Shown here: positions 23,201 through 39,000 of the stretch, piece by piece
Layout: each line of letters starts with the position of its first letter
Position numbering within the stretch: position 1 is the first letter of the stretch
Assembly: GCA_009602725.1 (NCBI GenBank)
Contig: WELB01000040.1
Coordinates: forward strand, 444,565 to 508,564
Direction: 5' to 3'
Source of the DNA: Spirogloea muscicola
Taxonomy: Eukaryota; Streptophyta; Zygnematophyceae; Spirogloeales; Spirogloeaceae
Length of the DNA stretch: 64,000 bases
Made by a program: the position numbers and the translations under genes
The notes under the pieces: model-generated
Seen by the model: only the letters and a program-made list of their open reading frames with translations
What the model was told of the DNA's origin: nothing
Database searches by the model: none

Positions 23201-23236
23201 GCAGGAATTGGAGAAGTAGGACTAGAAATAAGCTGT

Positions 23237-23450
23237 ATTGAGTGATGGAGGGCCTGAGTGGCCAAGTACAAAGGCAAGCACACTGACAGACATGTACATC
23301 ACCTGCTGCTAAGCTGACCCGCTCAGGAACCACGAGTCAGCACATAGAGGTCGCTGACTGATGCCCGAAAACCGGACGGCAGTTGACAAGCCATTGTGCC
23401 ACCGGCTAAGGCTCGATCAGCTTTCTGGTGCAAAGCATGAGCCCGAGCTG
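23237..23450 (-). mobile_element. Non-LTR retrotransposon 3' tail
   Basis: Read on the minus strand this is the end of the copy A polyprotein (ALHQKADRALAGG...SVSDLYVLTRGS), then the 3' UTR with GTGCTTGCCTTTGTACTTGG, ending CCACTCAGGCCCTCCATCAC next to the unrelated flank CAATACAGC. The copy is truncated to about 200 nt. Confidence 0.75.
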
Positions 23451-23958
23451 AACAGAGAGAGAAGACGCGGTGCGCATGGCATATGCCAAATAAGAGCAAT
23501 AGTGTGTTCAGGCTATAGCCACTGCAACGTATAGGGTTACATGGAAGAGAGAAAGGCGCGCATAGAAGAAGGGAAGGTCCACCGGCGCGGGGGCGAGGCT
23601 CGCGCAAGAAGCTTACGGGTGGATCCGGGAGGGGGAACGGCTTTTGGCGAGGGGCCTGGTAGTGGAACAATGTGACGTCCGGGAGGGGCGGGAGGAGGAG
23701 GGGGGAAAAGGCCACCCGGAGATACCACTCTCCCGTGACGTCGTCAAAAGCCATTCCTCTTCTCGCGCCACCTCGACGCCGCCGCCGCCACCGCCGCCGC
23801 TGCCGCCGCCGCCGGACATCTGGGAGGACGCCGCTAGGACCTTGTCAGCAGCTGGCCTGGCCAAGCCGAGGAGACGGCTGGACCGCCCGACGGCTTCCTG
23901 TTGCACTGCCTGAGCTCTTCGGTGTCGTCGTCGTTGTCGTCGGAAGCTGGCCGCCACC

Positions 23959-29058
<5,100 letters not shown>

Positions 29059-30098
29059 ATATATGCTTCCCTCTCTACTCCAGCCCTTTGCTCCTACTTT
29101 TGGGTTCCAATGGCAGCCTAAGCCTACCCTTGCATATAGCATATAGCAAGATATATTGTAAAGAGTGACAGATGCAGTATATCAGGTGTAATCTAGGGGG
29201 CACGGGTAGGAGGGATCCGGGTTGAGTGAACATCGTGATATGAATTCGGGTGGGCGCCAAAGTGTGGGCGCTCGTCATAAATGGTGTCTCACACGAATGT
29301 GAAGTAGCTTGCAAGTGCAATCTACGACCTATACTGCTGCAATGAACAGTCACATTGCTGCTTCCACAGAGAAAAGGGCTATTGGTCAGGCTCAGTAGAT
29401 AGCATGCAAAGCCCTACTTTCGTGAGTTGTGATCGTTGACACATTCCTTACTGCAGCATAATCAGCGAAAGTGTTGATAGTCATGTGGCATGTCTGCTTG
29501 ATTTGTCCAGATTGAGTGACCGCAAGCTTAGATACATATTTCTGTCAGGGGTTTGATGGCTGTGGAGGGCAGCTGAGAAACTTTCCTTTAAAGAGTGCAT
29601 TTAATGCTGGCAAGGCAATGCTGGCAAGGCAGGGTGCCTTCATGGAGCGTTTGTATGCGTTGCTAAACATGGTCAAAGAACAATGATTGTAAGGTACTGC
29701 AGATGGGGCTGAAACCGCAAGAGTTCCCCCACAGATGTGACGTTGTTGTTGGCACTACAACTGTTGTAACGAGCACTGTAGTATGTGAAAAGTTCACCAT
29801 TCAGGTAGTTTGGTCCAGTAGAGTACAGGGGCTAGACAAATGTGAGAGGGAGTGGAGCGGCAGGAATCGGGAGGAGGGCTCGGCCGATCTGCTGCCGCAG
29901 CCGTGCCTTCTTGAGGCATTGTTGGCAAGCGGCAGCGAGTGAGCCTCCTCCAATACGTTTCCTGCTGCTCCCAGGACGCAAGAGTGAGGGACAAACTCTT
30001 AACAAGGGAGTACGGCGAGCAACCAGAAGTGGTCCGGAGCACTGAAACATGGTGGGTTAAGGAGAATAGAAGTGGCAGCTATGTCCAGGAGAGCACTA
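29059..30098. other. Intergenic between SDH1 and a small membrane protein gene
   Basis: 3' flank of SDH1 and of the convergent gene on the minus strand. No conserved coding sequence or repeat recognised. Confidence 0.5.
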
Positions 30099-30425
30099 TT
30101 AAGTCCCAATGACGGGGATGACGGCCTCCATGGCGATGGCCTTCTTGGGCGTCCCCGCCCCCCGCCGGCCGTCCTCGAGGTCTCCATCGTTGCCAAAGTC
30201 TGCAGTGGGCAGGACCTGGTCGCTGCGCAGCGGCTTGGTCGGCCTTCCACCTCCATCGCCCGTGAGCTCCTGCTCATCGTCGCCGTCGGACGGCCACGAC
30301 TTGACATCGCTGTCCCCAGACCGCTGGCACACGGCGACGAAGACGAGCAGCAGGCCCATGGCGACAGGCACCACGCAGAGCGCCGAGATGACCACAATCT
30401 CCGCAACCGACAGGTCCTTCACCAT
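30099..30425 (-). CDS. Small single-pass membrane protein, function unknown
   Basis: An uninterrupted 108-residue frame starting at the ATG at 30425. It begins MVKDLSVAEIVVISALCVVP, and residues about 9-32 form a strong transmembrane helix (VVISALCVVPVAMGLLLVFV) ending in VCQRSG. The rest is a hydrophilic acidic tail (SDGDDEQELTGDGGG, GNDGDLEDGRRG) closing with KKAIAMEAVIPVIGT. The topology resembles a short N-terminal end and a cytosolic or lumenal tail. I do not recognise the family. Reasons to take it as real: the ATG starts the hydrophobic segment directly and charge is distributed sensibly. An upstream exon cannot be excluded because an assembly gap and a GA microsatellite lie 400-600 nt upstream. 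Confidence 0.5.
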   Translation of the reverse strand: MVKDLSVAEIVVISALCVVPVAMGLLLVFVAVCQRSGDSDVKSWPSDGDDEQELTGDGGGRPTKPLRSDQVLPTADFGNDGDLEDGRRGAGTPKKAIAMEAVIPVIGT

Positions 30426-30843
30426 CTTGCCCTCCCTTCCTGCGGAGTGGCGTCTGATGGCTCGAGAAGCAGCCGAGTGTAAGCAACGGCGCGCTTCGGG
30501 CCTCCAATGTAGTGGCGCCTCCAAAAAAGGTGTAACGGGGCTCCCGCTCCTGTGCAGAGAGAGGCCTGCACGACTTGGGTGCCTCCTTGGCTGGCACCGC
30601 CCTCCGGTCCTGCTGGGCACGCTGGAGGCTGGGGTGGCGGCGGGCTCGGGACCCGCGACTGGGCGGGGGGCTCTCGCTCTTCCCCGGCTGCTCCGCTGCC
30701 GGCCTTGCTCGGAGCGCTGGGGCGGCGAGCCGCGGGCGCGGGTGGTGGTGGCGGCGGCGGCGCTGCTGTCTCTGCGGACTCGCGGAGGGGAACGCCGGGT
30801 GCAGAACTGGCTGGCCCTGAGCGGGGTCTGGGGGGGGAGGAGG

Positions 30844-30971
30844 NNNNNNNNNNNNNNNNNNNNNNNNNNNNNNNNNNNNNNNNNNNNNNNNNNNNNNNNN
30901 NNNNNNNNNNNNNNNNNNNNNNNNNNNNNNNNNNNNNNNNNNNNNNNNNNNNNNNNNNNNNNNNNNNNNNN
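30844..30971. other. Assembly gap (128 N)
   Basis: Run of N between a G-rich stretch and a GA dinucleotide repeat. The microsatellite probably caused the gap. Confidence 0.99.

Positions 30972-31027
<56 letters not shown>
30972..31027 (+). repeat. (AG)n microsatellite
   Basis: About 25 uninterrupted AG units directly after the N run, grading into GGGAGAGAGGGGCGG-type purine-rich sequence. The true length is unknown because the gap abuts it. Confidence 0.95.
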
Positions 31028-31029
<2 letters not shown>

Positions 31030-31580
31030 GGGCGGGCGAGGCGGAGGAGGGGCGGGGAGGGGGTAGGCAAACGTTGCGATAACAACCTGGCGGCCGGCCA
31101 GGCCGGCGGTGGAACGCCGGGGGGAGGGGGGATAGGCTAGCAGGCAGCGAGGGAGGGGAGCAACAGAGATCTGGCGGCAAAGGGGGGCTCAGGAGGGATC
31201 AACACTGCAGGTCGGATACGGTGTTGTCGTCGTTGGCTCACGCGGCCCGCCTGGCAGGGGGCCGGCAAGGTCACCTGGGGGGCAGCAGGTTGCTCCAGGG
31301 CGGCAGACACGACAAACCAGAGGCACCGCCTTGGCACCCACCAGGCCTGTGCAGCACAGATCTGTACCACGCTCGGCTTGGCGCGTACAAGGAAGCGCGC
31401 TCTTGCCCGCCGAGCGGCTTGACGCGGCGTTACGCGTTGCATTTCAGCCGCGCCGTCGCTTGCGTTTGGTCGATGCGGCACAATGCGCATGAGGTTGATG
31501 GTGGGGCCGAGCTACTCCTTTGTCCGGCCCTTCGGCAACTTCTCTCTCTTTCGTTCACTCCTTAGCCTTGCTTGTTTGTG
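31028..31580. other. GC-rich intergenic DNA
   Basis: No gene recognised. Purine-rich at its left end, otherwise featureless. Confidence 0.4.
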
Positions 31581-31584
31581 TAGT

Positions 31585-31990
31585 TCAGCGCTTTTCGGCG
31601 CCTTCGGACCTTGTCCACTCTTTTCAAGCTGGCTTTTCACAGCCCTCGCCCTCTTTGAGAGAGCCACTTCTTCTTTGAACGAGTTTACTTACTTTTGCTG
31701 AGAGGAAGAAAGTGCTCGCCCATAGAGGAGGAGCTGGCAAAGCCCGACCAGAAAGAATGGACAATGTCCAAAGCCAAAGACAGAGGTGCCGAAAAAAGAC
31801 TACACTACAAAACACGAGACGATGCAGAGGTAAGCTCAGTACCTGCGAGTGAGCAACATCAAGTCAGAGAGGAGGGACACCCAGACGCAGCCACTACCCC
31901 CGCGAGTCCGGGCGCGTCAGGTCGTTGTGGGCTTCTTGGGGCCGGCATTCACAGCCCTCGCCACCTTTGGAAGAGCTGCTTCATCCACCC
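31585..31990. repeat. Hairpin repeats and duplicated module
   Basis: 31590-31665 reads TTCGGACCTTGTCCACTCTT then AGCTGGCTTTTCACAGCCCT and CGCCCTC, one of the best preserved copies. 31705-31880 matches 7140-7310 over about 165 nt with few differences (shared AAAAAAGACTACACTACAAA, then ACACGAGACGATGCAGAG and GAGTGAGCAACATCAAGTCA). A further fragment is at 31940-31975 (GGCATTCACAGCCCTCGCC). Confidence 0.75.
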
Positions 31991-32179
31991 AGCGGGGATG
32001 ATCCGACGGGCCACTGCGCCGATGGCCCAGAATGACGGAGTGACTTGAGTGGGCGCTCAGCAAGCAGACAAACGCTCTGTACGGCTGCGATTGTCGCGGA
32101 GAGGTTGGTGACGGGCGAGACTACTGGCCAACCTGCGGCCAGCCCAGCCCCCATCCCTGCATGATGTGCATGATGTGCA

Positions 32180-32240
32180 TTTGTCAATGTGCTTGCCTTT
32201 GGACTTGGCCACACAGGCCCTCCATCACTTAGCACACACT
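32180..32240 (+). mobile_element. Short non-LTR retrotransposon 3' tail
   Basis: ATGTGCTTGCCTTTGGACTT then GGCCACACAGGCCCTCCATC and ACT, the same 3' terminus as the tails at 16.6, 23.2 and 34.0 kb. It is preceded by a small GCATGATGT repeat. Confidence 0.65.
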
Positions 32241-33960
32241 CCACTTCCCTGCAAGACGTTCTAAAAGGCAAGTCAATCAGCTGGCATCCTCGTTTGCAAA
32301 GGCTTCTATGTTGACCTCGCGCACCCCACAAAAGGATTGATGTTGCCTGGCGCGTAAGTCTGTTCTCCAGATAAGTAGGGTAGGCGTTGTCAACCAGCCA
32401 ACTGCCGTATGTTTGGTACTCTGACTGCTACGTCCTGATGTTCAGCCACTTAACTCTGTCCGCAGTGCAATCTTCTCAGCAGAACCGACTGGCAATGTGA
32501 ATCTTGACGCGGGCAGGTACTGATATGGGCCAGCTGGCAGCAGGAGCGCCATGGAAGAGTCGCAAGGCACTTGTAGTCAGGGGTGGGCTTAACAGCGATT
32601 GATTGCAAATTGCTTGATTTTGAGCGCCAAAACTTCTGCATTGAGGGAGTGACCAGGCATTCAATTTGAGGTTTGCTATGCATTGGCAGTCGCTATGGCC
32701 TTCTGATCAAGTTAGCATTGTTCATGTTGCTCTTATTGATAAGGGGCCAAGGCCATTTAGTCTACCTGCTTCAGTAGGTGGTCAAAGCTCGTCCTCCAGT
32801 GGTCTTGTGGATGACTTAGAGATCCTCCACATGGGTCACTCTTTGCTGCCTTCATTGATTTGGCAGCAAGATTTATTGTCCCTCTTTGTCAGGAGACAAG
32901 AGTCAGACCCAGTGTCCCCGAGTGTCGTTAAAGCAAGCATGACATGTACAGCACATGCCTTCGATCTCACAGCGATTCATTAGGTGGCCGCGCATGCCAT
33001 TGTTGTCTTGTTTATGGAGGACTTGGACCTTGCTAGATCATTTTTGACACCAGATGTTGTCAAGTATCTGAAAGGTGCTTTACCTTGTCTAGATATTGCA
33101 AATAAATGTGCAGAATATTGATCGCAGTTGCTCCCTTGTTCAAAACATGGTTGATCAGCTACCTTTCCAATGTCTGCATTCACACTCATGATCTTCTCGA
33201 GAGGCTTGTGCATGAGAAAGGCCCCTGCACCCACTCATATGTTGTTTGTTTCTAAGTTGGGATGCAGAGTACCTGGTCAGCAGCTACAGGTCGTACAGAC
33301 TGGCAGCAGGAAGCAAAGCGCGATTGCAGAACCAGAGCGCTTGCTAATAGCAACAGCCACTGATAAGGCGCCATAGATAAAGGATCCTGTAAATAGCAGA
33401 AGTAGCAGCAAGAGCACGGCAGGCACGCAGCATAGGCGTGGGACTTCATTTGACGTATACAGTCTGTGGGAAAAGTCAAGATAGTACATGTTGGCAACGA
33501 CGTCCCAAGCTCGCTTACATACGCACTCTGCGTTATTTCTGGTCCCTTTCAGCCATTGCTGGCACTTGCGTAGCACCTGCTTCTTGGGCGTCCATTATCT
33601 GATCCGTTGAATTAAATTAAGGGGCTCTTCAATATCTTGCCAGTCTGTCAGACATTCACGTGTTTAGCAGGTTGATGCTTTCACTCTCATGAGCTCTTGT
33701 TCGGCGATACTTCTTGCCCGATTGATCAATTCTACCGGCCGCTGGCATTCAGCCAATTGATCCTATCTGCAGGGCCGGGTTTGCCCAAAGGCTCAGTTGG
33801 TAGCGAGCGGGATGTTGGTCGTTGTCGTGATCTTGAGCGGCAGACTCGTTCAGCTTCCTCTGCGTCTATCGTTCATTGGCGCCCTCATGGTCTATGGCTC
33901 CATGGTCACCCGTAAGAAGAAGCTCTTATAAAAGAGAATGCATCCCCAAGAAGAACGGAG
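32241..33960. other. Intergenic, no recognised gene
   Basis: One frame (about 32666-32983) has fairly balanced composition (for example ILHMGHSLLPSLIWQQDLL), but I see no family match and no convincing splice partners. Otherwise short frames only. Confidence 0.4.
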
Positions 33961-33966
33961 CGTGTG

Positions 33967-34285
33967 GAGTGATGGAGCGCCTGAGTGGCCAGGTACACAG
34001 GCAAGCACATTGATGAATGCACATATCTTGCTGCTCAGTAACCTGAGCTGCCGCTCAGCTTACAGAGCGGTTTACCCACTCACTAACCACGAGTCAGCAC
34101 GAAGAGGTCACTAATTGATGGCAACAACCGGACGGCAGATGACAAGCCCTTCTGCCACCAGCTAAAGCTCGACCAGCTTTCTGGTGCAAAGTATGAGCCT
34201 GAGCTCACTGCAAACAGACTGACACACGACGTTGCAGAAACGACAAATGTGCTGTGATTATATCTCGAAAAAGAAAGAGAATGAA
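33967..34285 (-). mobile_element. Non-LTR retrotransposon 3' tail
   Basis: On the minus strand, decayed end of the polyprotein (AVRLLPSISDLFVLTRG) followed by a 3' UTR with GTGCTTGCCTGTGTACCTGG and the terminus CCACTCAGGCGCTCCATCAC. Frameshifts separate it from the reading frame in copy A. Confidence 0.7.
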
Positions 34286-34289
34286 CAAA

Positions 34290-34450
34290 GTTCGCAAATA
34301 GCACACAGCGACCTAAGTGGCCACTGGATGCTCAATATCTCCTGTTGAGCAGCCGCAGGTCGGAGAAATGAGTCTCCGGGTAGCGGGTCCCCTGTCTATT
34401 GCCAGAGGCTGCAGCTAAAGCACAACCAGCACGCAGAAACAGCGCTTCCT
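34290..34450 (+). repeat. Dispersed repeat, downstream module
   Basis: CGACCTAAGTGGCCACTGGA then TGCTCAATATC, GAGCAGCCGCAGGTCGGAGA and GCGGGTCCCCTGTCTATTGC, CAGAGGCTGCAG. The same order is seen at 59645-59790 and, inverted, at 60770-60935. Confidence 0.75.
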
Positions 34451-34559
34451 AATTGACGTCTTTCCGCCCGCTAGCTATTCCGGCTTGCAGATGAAGCGCG
34501 TGTGCCATTCACCGGTTCAGGGATGCTAACCGAAGGTCCAGGCCACCGACTGCCGAACG

Positions 34560-34850
34560 CCCTGTGCAGAGAAGTGGCACTCCCAACGGGGGCAAGGGCT
34601 GTGAAAAGCCAGCCTTAAAAAAATTAGACAAAGGTTCGAAGGGGCCAAATGACAGAGGGGCCTAAAAAGCGCTAAGCAGCTACGAAGGGTCCTGAAGATG
34701 CTATGTCAGAACGGGGGAGGATGGACCACTCAGTAGTCACGAGTGAGGAGCCTCAAATCCGACAGACTAGCTGCCGACTATCCCCTTGCCGAAAGCCTGA
34801 GGCCACAGCGAGAGCACGGCCAGCACGCAGATGCAAGGCGTGGGCCATGG
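34560..34850 (+). repeat. Dispersed repeat, hairpin plus downstream module
   Basis: GGGGGCAAGGGCTGTGAAAA then GCCAGCC, a linker with AGACAAAGGTTCGAAGGGGC, and a divergent downstream module (GTCACGAGTGAGGAGCCTCA, CTGAGGCCACAGCGAGAGCA). It shows that hairpin and downstream module belong to one composite element of about 250-300 nt. Confidence 0.7.
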
Positions 34851-34939
34851 ACCGCTGAAGGGAGTCTGACAATCACATGCGGTCTACCTGTGCAGCAGTA
34901 GCTTGCATAGCTGTGTAACATCAGCGCCTCTCGGCCCTC

Positions 34940-35710
34940 TGGTCCATTATTCTTGGGCTGGCTTTGCTAGCCCCCCTTCTCGAGGCTGCGATGCCCCACT
35001 GGACCAGAAGTAGTGGGCATCCACAACCTCCTCCGTGATGCCCTGGCGGGTTTGATGCGCGACACCGGGTTTCGTGCGGTCGTGGAAGTAAATAACATCA
35101 TGCCTATCACCACGGATGCCCAGAGACGTCATCATTGCCGCACACTTGATGTTGTCGGTGTGCAACCTGGTGGAGGACCACGGGCCTTGGTCGATGTTGT
35201 GGTTACGGAGGCCTATAAAGGTCCAGCATAGACACACATCGCTGGCCACGCAGTGGGCAGTGCTGAACAAAGAAAGGTGCAGCACTACTCCGATTACCCC
35301 CAATGTGATCAGCTCCTGCCAGCGGCAATCGACATCTTTGGCTGCTTAGGTCCTCGTTTCCTTACTCTCCTTCAAAACATAGCCAATCTAGGCTACACAC
35401 GACGCGCAGATGTGTTTCCGGCTGAGATGGGCTTGCCAGCTGCATATCTGTCGTTCTTGCGACGACGAGTTTCGGCCTGTTTGCAGCGTGCTCAGGCTAA
35501 TGCTTTGCACCAAAAAGCTGGGCGAGCTCTAGTTGGTGGCAGAAGGGCTTCGTATCTGCCATCTAGTATTCCGGCGACCTTCATGTTTTGACCCGTGGTT
35601 ACTGAGCGGGTCAATCTACTGTAGATTACGTAGGTCTTAAGATGTGCTTGCCTTTGTACTTGGCCATTTGGCCTTCGTTTGTTTCAAATACACGAAGTTT
35701 TTCCTTCTCT
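34940..35710 (+). mobile_element. Non-LTR retrotransposon 3' part, copy B (inactivated)
   Basis: Begins abruptly at about 34984, directly after a hairpin copy (CTTGGGCTGGCTTTGCTAGC). It starts inside the zinc-knuckle region of copy A (CPTGPEVVGIHNLLRD) and continues through the endonuclease-like domain (RTLDVVGVQPGG, ALVDVVVTEAY). A TAG at 35229-35231 replaces a serine codon present in copy A. A small deletion near 35575 removes the segment before the conserved LTRG end and shifts the frame. The 3' UTR with TGTGCTTGCCTTTGTACTTG and TTTGGCCTTCGTTTGTTTCA matches copy A. Identity to copy A over about 600 nt is very high by eye, so the insertion is fairly recent. Confidence 0.8.
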
Positions 35711-35885
35711 CAGGGCGAGCACTTTCTTCTGGAACTTGTCCAATTTGGTTTTGGGCTGTGGCCTTTCACCGCCCTCGCCGCCTTGTGCTTTTGCGTAGCC
35801 CGTTTGGCTTCGTTCGTCTTCAGTACAGGCCGTTTCGGTTTTGTTACCTGTACCCACGATTTTGTTACCTGTACCCACGAGTGAG
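35711..35885 (+). repeat. Hairpin repeat remnant and 20-nt tandem repeat
   Basis: A divergent hairpin copy (TTTTGGGCTGTGGCCTTTCA, CCGCCCTCGCC) lies at 35738-35782. At about 35840-35881 the unit TTTTGTTACCTGTACCCACG occurs twice in tandem. Confidence 0.7.
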
Positions 35886-36095
35886 TAGAATGAGACCGCC
35901 CGTTCCCACGTCGAGGCACCAGTCGGCGCTGCTGCTCCCGCCGTCGCAGGCGGGGCGCCGCGGCCGCCCCCCGCGCGGGCCTCCGCCGACGCCCGCCGCC
36001 CTCTGCGGCGGCGCAGGCGGCGGCCAGACGAGCCAAACGGCGGGCTCGCGGCCTAAGAAGGCGTCGTCGATTGGTGGAGATGCTGGTGGCGCACC

Positions 36096-39000
36096 ATGTT
36101 CGTCCGGCGGCTCATCCGCAAGCCCACGCTGCAGCCTGCGGTCCGGGCCTCCGCCAGCGCCCTTGCTTGCGGCCGCGCCTTCGATATCGGCGATCCCAAT
36201 GCCCGCTTCGCTCTGCTGACCGCGGCTCTGTCCTCGCCGCTGTCACCATTCAAGCGCTGGCCCTCGAGTATCAGCGATCAGCACCAAGAGGCACATTCAG
36301 CTGTCACCATTTATCTCGGCGGGTCCTGTGGCGCAGGAGACTGCTCCCGCAGGCGCCCTGAGGCCTGAGCAGCTGAATCCCCGGCTGGTGGCTCATCATG
36401 GTGTCCCCTCCTCCGCATCCATCCTTGCCTACGAGCCCGTGCAGCGCCTGCTCGCTGTTGGCACGAGGTCCCCTCAATGCCTCCTATCTCCACTTCTTGT
36501 GGAGGCCTACATTTCACTTCGCGGCTGAATCTGCTACTTGCAGTCGCTTGTGCTATGCAAAACAATGGCATATGCAATTGGTGTTGCTGCAAGTCACTAA
36601 GAGTACTTGGTGCAAGTCACTATCCAAGATCAAGCAGCAAAATACTTTGTGACATGCCTTCTAGCTGTCTTACCTATTTCCCAAGGTGATTCTGTCCTGG
36701 TGCACTGGAAGAAGCCAGTGATAGTGGAGAAAGAGTAGGCCCTTAGCCTTAGTGAGTGGCAGTGGCTTCGACTTGCATGTTATAAGCCGTATATATCAAA
36801 GTGATAATGGTCTACAGCAAATCCCACCGGTCGTCTGATTGAGCTGTACTGTCCTCACCAGGATTGGGCAGATCAAAGTATTTGGTGGGCAAGGGGTGGA
36901 AGCATTGCTGCAATCTTCAAACAAAGCACCATGCAGACTGTTGGAGGTTCGAGCTTCAAGCCCCTGTGCAGCTTTATGCGGAGGGCAGAGTAGCTGCTCA
37001 CCTTGGTGAAGCAGGCTGGTAGTGTTTTTCTTTGATTGCATTTGTCTGCTTCTGTCCAAGTCCAGGATGAGCATTGCTAAGCACGAAACTGAAGTCCACC
37101 TTTCTAATCTGCAAACTGAACTTGCTTTTGCCATGTCTCAGTTCGTACCAAATCGAGGACGACTGATCCAGATTACCACTAGAAACGATGTTGAGGTACT
37201 CATCCATGCCCTTGAGTAAATGTGGCACGCAGCAAAGTGAGATGTCTGAGCTAGTCTTGAGTACGTGGTAGGACAGGCAACACATGACAATTTCAGGTGC
37301 ATACATCCGAGGGGATGTGGGTCGAGGGGGTAAGCACAACTGAGGTTCCTTCCAGAATCAGCCTTGAATTACTGTCCACCATACCTGCATCAAGTGGTGC
37401 GCTGACAAGTATCCTATATTCTTTTCAGGTCTGGGACCTGTTCAAGCAGGAGCTGGTTGCCTCCACTACATGGGAGACGGATGTCACTGCATTAACAGTT
37501 GCAGTGGCAAGCCCTTACTTGTGAGTGAAGCATTACATCAAAGTGTAACCTATAGATGCACTTTTCAAAGTCCGAAAGTTTAAACATATCTCCAAGCAGT
37601 TAAGCTTTACTTTAAGTAGAGCTCAACTGGAAAGCAGAGAGCAGTAGTCTTCCACACAGACAAAGATGCTGGTAAGGCGACGACAATATGTGATTTCAAA
37701 GCTTGCCAATGGTGGGTGCAACCTACTATCAATGTTGGGTGCAACCTACAATCGAAGTAATGTGGACACTTGAATATTCTACCAGGTCATGCATTCTTCT
37801 CTTGCTGTCCTTCCAGTTACATTGGAGAGGAGACTGGCAATATGCATGTCATGCGCTTTGATGAGGACCAGCAACATCTCCAAGCCCAGCCTTACTTTGT
37901 TCCAGCCCATGCAACTCTAGGCAAGAGTGCACATAATGTCTGGTTGCAAGCCATTGCAACTTTTGCAAAATGGTCCACACATCTTAAGCTATTGTTCAGG
38001 CTGGAAAGCATGTGCTTGAATGTTGTCCAGCAATGACATATTATGCAACTTACGCTTGTCTGAGGTACCATTTACAGCTTGAGTTGCACCTATGAGGTAC
38101 GAGCACAGTCTCACCACTACGTAATAGAAGCTCTTGCTCCTTATAGTGATTATGTTGTGGTATTGCAGATGGCCTTATTAAACCAGGCAGCATGAGCGCC
38201 CCTGCTCTTGTTGGAATACTACCTCAGCCCCATGCAGTACATGATAGGTCATTTCCGCATCATAGTCAAGCCCCTTATGTTGTCAACTTCAAATTGGCTC
38301 TAGAAGGATAATAAGTCTCAAGGCTTTGCAGTTGTGCCATGCGTCAAGTGGTGTCACACAGCTGACTTTATGTTCCTGACATGATAGAGTGGTAGTCCTG
38401 CACATGCTGGCTGTTGCAGCCATTATTGACTATAAATCGTGTGAAGCTACTCTAGCCCTGGCCTGAAAAGCAAGTCATACACATCTCAGGTTGTTACTTG
38501 TCTATGCAAATGGCCTCATGGTCCTCTGGTCCCTCCATGAGGTCCGTGCAGTGGCCATCCGTGGTGGCACAGCCAGTCAGAGGAGGCAGCTCCAAGCACA
38601 TAAACTTCAGATGGTGGAGGGAGCAAGCCTTCCCAAGGAGGATCTGCATGAATCTGAATCTTGGGAGGATGATGAAGAAGAGCACGACATCTGCACTGCA
38701 TGCTGGGCTTGTGCAGAAGGCAGCATCGCCGCTGTGGGGTATACAGATGGCGATATAGTCCTCTGGCGATTCCCTACGCCCAATGAACGCTTGGCAGGTC
38801 AATAGTAGCCATGGCACTCTGCTAAGGAGAGCTTATGAGAGTTGCCAAAGGTCATTTGCAATTTTTAACAGCAGCGCCTATATGACAGGCCCATATGGAG
38901 TCTCTCACAAGAATAGGTGGCAAACGTTTTCTTCTGTCTACAGTAGGGTGGGCTTCTTACCAAGATTGGTCCAAGTGAATAGCAGCGGAATGTCAGGCTC

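Noticed and set aside
32666-32983. 105-residue frame in the 32.7 kb region
   Set aside because: Composition is plausible for an exon, but there is no family match, no supporting neighbouring exons and no clear start context.
35890-36219. Open frame MRPPVPTSRHQ... before the tomosyn-like gene
   Set aside because: Low-complexity Pro/Arg/Gly/Ser composition in GC-rich 5' sequence. It overlaps the true start at 36096 in another frame, so it is probably 5' UTR.
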